Assembly (NCBI GenBank): GCA_900119285.1
Contig: FPIT01000013.1
Location: 1-64,000, forward strand
Length of the DNA stretch: 64,000 nt
Direction: 5' to 3'
Origin: Prevotellaceae bacterium HUN156
GTDB taxonomy: Bacteria; Bacteroidota; Bacteroidia; Bacteroidales; Bacteroidaceae
Shown one piece after another: positions 61,234 to 64,000 of this stretch. Each line of letters opens with the position of its first letter. The first letter of the stretch is position 1. Below the pieces are notes generated by a model. That model worked only from the letters and a program-made list of their open reading frames with translations, was not told the origin of the DNA and did no database searches. The position numbers and the translations under genes are program-made.

Positions 61234-62139
61234 TTATACCAGATTAACTATCAGCTGAGCCTTGTAGGTCTTGTTACCCTTAATCTCAGTGAAGAAGGTG
61301 ATGGTGCAACCACCAGCGGCATTGTAGATAACCTGAACCTTACTGTCGTTGTCAATGAACTTGTTGGCCTCAGAAATCTCCTTGATGAGGAAATCCTTGA
61401 AGTCGGTAGAGTCCCAAGAGGCACACTGGGTAACCTCCTTGCCATTCTCCTTGTAGGTGAGGAACAGCTTAAAGCTTCTGGTGAATTCCAGAGAAATCAC
61501 GGTCTTGTTCAGCTCTGCCAGCTCGTCTTCAGTCAGGTCGGCACCATTCTCGTTGGCATCCTTACCCAGCTGTGAGAGGTCACCATTTTCATAGGTCTTC
61601 ATCATAGAAACGTCACCAGAGAGTGAGAGCGACATGTTCTTTACAGTCCACACACGGCAGATGTTGTTCAAATCAGTGTTGGTGAGCAACTCTACAGCTG
61701 TCTTTGTGTCTGCCTCGGCATCGCCAGTGAACTTATAGGTCTGGCCATCGATGATTACCTCGATATCGATAGAGATGTTAGTATTCTCTGAAGAGGCACC
61801 TCTACTAGTATAAACAACCTCACGAACAGTACCTGTAACGGCACCTGTCAGCGTGTAAACACCATCAGCATAGGTGTACTTAGAAGATACGTACTTGTCG
61901 CCCACCTTAACGATGGCATTACCCTCTTCAGTAAAGGTAATATCCTCCAGCGTCTTGCCGTTATTAGTCATACCCATACCCTTGATTTCTTCGTAAGATA
62001 CAGCGTTCTCAGCGTTGTCGGGAACAGGGAGAACAACATCATACGTTGGGGGTACATAATCTGCATCGTCAGAGCCACAACTAGTAAAACCAATCACAGC
62101 AAAGGCTGCCATTGATAAATAAATAAAAGTCTTTTTCAT
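61234..62139 (-). CDS. Lipoprotein of unknown function
   Basis: A 301-residue lipoprotein (lipobox VIGFTSC, Cys near 21). The mature part is acidic and beta-rich; the second half has IWTVKNM-like and SLEFTRSFKLFLTYKENGKE segments that look like a lipocalin-type barrel. No named family is claimed. The start at MKKTFIYL is used. It follows the outer-membrane protein gene by 34 bases on the same strand and is probably cotranscribed with it. Confidence 0.8.
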   Translation of the reverse strand: MKKTFIYLSMAAFAVIGFTSCGSDDADYVPPTYDVVLPVPDNAENAVSYEEIKGMGMTNNGKTLEDITFTEEGNAIVKVGDKYVSSKYTYADGVYTLTGAVTGTVREVVYTSRGASSENTNISIDIEVIIDGQTYKFTGDAEADTKTAVELLTNTDLNNICRVWTVKNMSLSLSGDVSMMKTYENGDLSQLGKDANENGADLTEDELAELNKTVISLEFTRSFKLFLTYKENGKEVTQCASWDSTDFKDFLIKEISEANKFIDNDSKVQVIYNAAGGCTITFFTEIKGNKTYKAQLIVNLV

Positions 62140-62173
62140 GTCAGTAAATTTTAGTGTCACATAATAGTTTGTT

Positions 62174-63016
62174 TTAGAAAATGCGTCCTACAAAGCGAAC
62201 TGTCATAACGGGATAGGCAACAATGCCTTCGGCAGTCTTCAGTGCATCGCGAAGGTCTTTATAGTCCTTATCCTCATGAGAGCGAGTGATGCGACCCTTC
62301 TCTACCTTCTCATAGCGAGTTACGAAGTCGCCAACCTTAGCATCGTAGTACATCAGATTGGTGTGCAATGCGGGCTTGCCCCAGAACTGTACACCTAAAT
62401 CAAACTGAACACCTACACGATTGCGAGGTACGGCACGACCGAAACCAATACCAATATAGGGCTTGAAGCCATTGACCTTAACCTTAGCATCTACATTGCC
62501 ATCTTTATCAGAAACAATGGTGTACTTCTCCATAACGGTGCTTCCGCTCTTGCTCAGGTCGATACCAGCCTTGCCTGCATACTCAGGATTCATGAATGGC
62601 TCCTTGTTAGAAACGGTTACAATGTCGCTCTTGCCAATATAGGCACCAGCAGTAACACGGAACGAGCTGTTCTTCCAGGGATACCAGTCGAACAACAGGC
62701 TGAAGTTACCAACGTTAAGCTTACCCTCGAGTTCTACCTCATGAACATACTTTCCGTTAACATAGAAGGCTGCAAGGTTGCCCTCGTCAAGAGTCAACTT
62801 CTGAGAGTATTTGAACTTAGGAAGGAAAGAGTAGCCAGCGCGTACTGCAAATTGGCTGGTAATGGGGGCTGCCACCTCAAATCCAATACCTGTGGTACCT
62901 GCTGATACTCCGAGGGATACGTGGTTGAAGAGCTCGTAGTCCTCTTCTTGTAACTGAGCATGTGCCTGACCAAAACCGAATAGTACAGTTGCACATAGCA
63001 ATAGTAATTTCTTCAT
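62174..63016 (-). CDS. Outer-membrane beta-barrel protein of unknown function
   Basis: A 280-residue exported protein with signal peptide (LLLLCATVLFGFGQAHAQ) and amphipathic beta-strands such as VSLGVSAGTTGIGFEVAAPI and FAVRAGYSFLPKFKY, ending in VMTVRFVGRIF, a typical C-terminal barrel strand. About 12 strands are plausible. The role is unknown. The start at MKKLLLLC lies downstream of a consensus promoter; a longer frame would run through the promoter. Confidence 0.85.
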   Translation of the reverse strand: MKKLLLLCATVLFGFGQAHAQLQEEDYELFNHVSLGVSAGTTGIGFEVAAPITSQFAVRAGYSFLPKFKYSQKLTLDEGNLAAFYVNGKYVHEVELEGKLNVGNFSLLFDWYPWKNSSFRVTAGAYIGKSDIVTVSNKEPFMNPEYAGKAGIDLSKSGSTVMEKYTIVSDKDGNVDAKVKVNGFKPYIGIGFGRAVPRNRVGVQFDLGVQFWGKPALHTNLMYYDAKVGDFVTRYEKVEKGRITRSHEDKDYKDLRDALKTAEGIVAYPVMTVRFVGRIF

Positions 63017-63057
63017 AGTCTTATCTGTTTTAATTATTAAATTTGTTTTATTGTTTG

Positions 63058-63089
63058 CAAAGATAAGTAAAAAAAGAATATGTTCCAAA
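63058..63089 (-). promoter_or_regulatory. Promoter of the outer-membrane protein operon
   Basis: Minus-strand TATCTTTG (63058-63065) and TTTG (63086-63089) with a 20-bp spacer, about 42 bases before the start codon. Confidence 0.7.
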
Positions 63090-63142
63090 CTTTCTGAGAG
63101 AAATTTGGAACATATTTTAAGAATTTCAGCAAAAGTGCGGAT

Positions 63143-64000
63143 TTAGAACTCTGCTGATTTAGGAGTACGTGGGAAAGGAATCACGTCGCGGATATTCTGC
63201 ATACCTGTAACGAACAGGATGAGACGCTCAAAACCGAGTCCGAATCCTGCGTGTGGGCATGAACCCCAACGGCGGGTATCAATGTACCACCACAAGTGAG
63301 TCATATCCATATCGCGGCGCTTAATCTCGCCCATCAGTTTATCATAGCTCTCTTCACGAACTGAACCACCGATAATCTCACCAATCTGTGGGAACAGCAC
63401 GTCGGTACCCTGCATCGTAGGACCAGGAGCAACAGCACCCTTGTAGCCAATGCTACCCTCGCCCTGCTCTTCGTTCTGCTTCATATAGAATGACTTGAAA
63501 GCACGTGGATAGTCGGTCATGATGACTGGCTTCTTGAAGTGCTCTTCTACGAGGTAGCGCTCGTGCTCTGAAGCGAGGTCGTCGCCCCAGTTGCAGGGGA
63601 ACTCGAACTTCTTACCATTCTTGATAGCTTCCTGCAGGATGTTGATACCCTCAGTGTAAGGCAGGCGAACGAAGGTTTCCTTCAGCACACCTTCCAGACG
63701 CTGAATCAAGGTCTTGTCAATCATCTGGTTCAGGAATGCGAGGTCGTCCTTACAGTTGTCAAGAGCCCACTTTACGCAGTACTTGATGAAGTCTTCCTCC
63801 AAATCCATCAGCTCTTCCTGATCGAGGAAAGCAACCTCAGGCTCTACCATCCAGAACTCTGCCAAGTGGCGAGGAGTGTTACTGTTCTCAGCGCGGAACG
63901 TAGGACCGAAGGTGTAGATAGCACCCAGAGCGGTGGCTCCCAGCTCGCCTTCCAACTGACCAGAAACAGTCAGCGAAGTCTGCTCACCAAAGAAGTCATC
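63143..64000 (-). CDS. asnS: Asparagine-tRNA ligase, C-terminal part (cut by window edge)
   Basis: The last 286 residues of AsnRS, which charges tRNA-Asn. The visible part begins inside the catalytic core ([15 protein letters not shown]). It has class II motif 2 region [20 protein letters not shown], then [32 protein letters not shown] and the motif 3 segment [17 protein letters not shown]. AsnRS, rather than AspRS, is indicated by the [16 protein letters not shown] wording and by the large inserted helices (about 75-120 of this part). The frame is open to the right edge, so the start and the OB-fold are outside the window. Confidence 0.95.
   Translation of the reverse strand, partial: DDFFGEQTSLTVSGQLEGELGATALGAIYTFGPTFRAENSNTPRHLAEFWMVEPEVAFLDQEELMDLEEDFIKYCVKWALDNCKDDLAFLNQMIDKTLIQRLEGVLKETFVRLPYTEGINILQEAIKNGKKFEFPCNWGDDLASEHERYLVEEHFKKPVIMTDYPRAFKSFYMKQNEEQGEGSIGYKGAVAPGPTMQGTDVLFPQIGEIIGGSVREESYDKLMGEIKRRDMDMTHLWWYIDTRRWGSCPHAGFGLGFERLILFVTGMQNIRDVIPFPRTPKSAEF

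Overview
The window looks like chromosomal DNA of a Prevotellaceae-type member of the Bacteroidales (Prevotella, Segatella or a close relative). The reasons are Bacteroidetes-type promoters (TTTG, 19-21 bp, TAnnTTTG) in front of many genes, almost no Shine-Dalgarno sequences, and many families typical of the phylum: DUF4876 and DUF6850 outer-membrane partners, DUF3316, HTH_34, a VirE_N/DUF3987 protein, an archaeal/eukaryal-type glycyl-tRNA synthetase and the split glycine decarboxylase. The genus is an inference from protein similarity by eye.

Layout. 0-8.3 kb (minus strand): a Bax-inhibitor-like membrane protein, then a long run MATE transporter - cytidylate-kinase-like protein - phosphoesterase - rfbB - DUF559 endonuclease cassette - purT - acyltransferase - GNAT enzyme. 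8.4-13.9 kb (plus): xseA-xseB, ilvE, trmB, a Mrp/ApbC ATPase and a secreted protein. 13.9-20.1 kb (minus): a glycine-cleavage operon that carries everything needed for a working complex, lplA-gcvT-gcvH-gcvPA-gcvPB-lpdA. 20.2-25 kb (plus): dxs-trkA-trkH. 25-29.1 kb (minus): an AAA ATPase/DUF4435 TOPRIM pair resembling the PARIS defence architecture, and glyS with an FKBP lipoprotein. 29.3-35.4 kb: an accessory zone with an ECF sigma/anti-sigma/lipoprotein operon, a 900-bp non-coding stretch full of ordered repeats, three small secreted or lipoproteins, and a RAYT-like HUH transposase fused to a DprA-like domain. 35.5-43.6 kb: a type IIA topoisomerase A subunit, DUF3316, an S41 peptidase, tRNA-Leu, a lipoprotein and an M16 peptidase. 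43.7-49.7 kb: a TonB receptor/DUF4876/DUF6850 operon. 49.7-55.4 kb: asd, a CPA2 antiporter, lolD bracketed by REP-like palindromes, a shortened CvfB and an HTH_34/membrane-protein pair. 55.6-61.2 kb: a second accessory block with a frameshifted membrane gene, 22-bp iteron-like repeats, an AT-only tract, two unknown genes, a CPBP protease and a primase/helicase-like VirE_N-DUF3987 protein, bounded by copies of one 33-34 bp repeat. 61.2-64 kb (minus): a lipoprotein, an outer-membrane protein and the 3' part of asnS.

The most unusual material is non-coding. Two unrelated arrays (about 31.82-32.23 kb and 56.12-56.25 kb) keep a strict 21-22 bp pitch while their sequence changes. A 276-bp element is bounded by perfect 27-bp inverted repeats. 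Several REP-like palindromes lie in or next to genes, including inside the RAYT gene, and a small DUF559 endonuclease gene sits in a 485-bp cassette with about 38-bp inverted ends. The 56-61 kb block, with iterons, an AT tract and a primase/helicase-like protein, has the look of a replication module of an integrated element. That is a hypothesis, not a demonstrated function.
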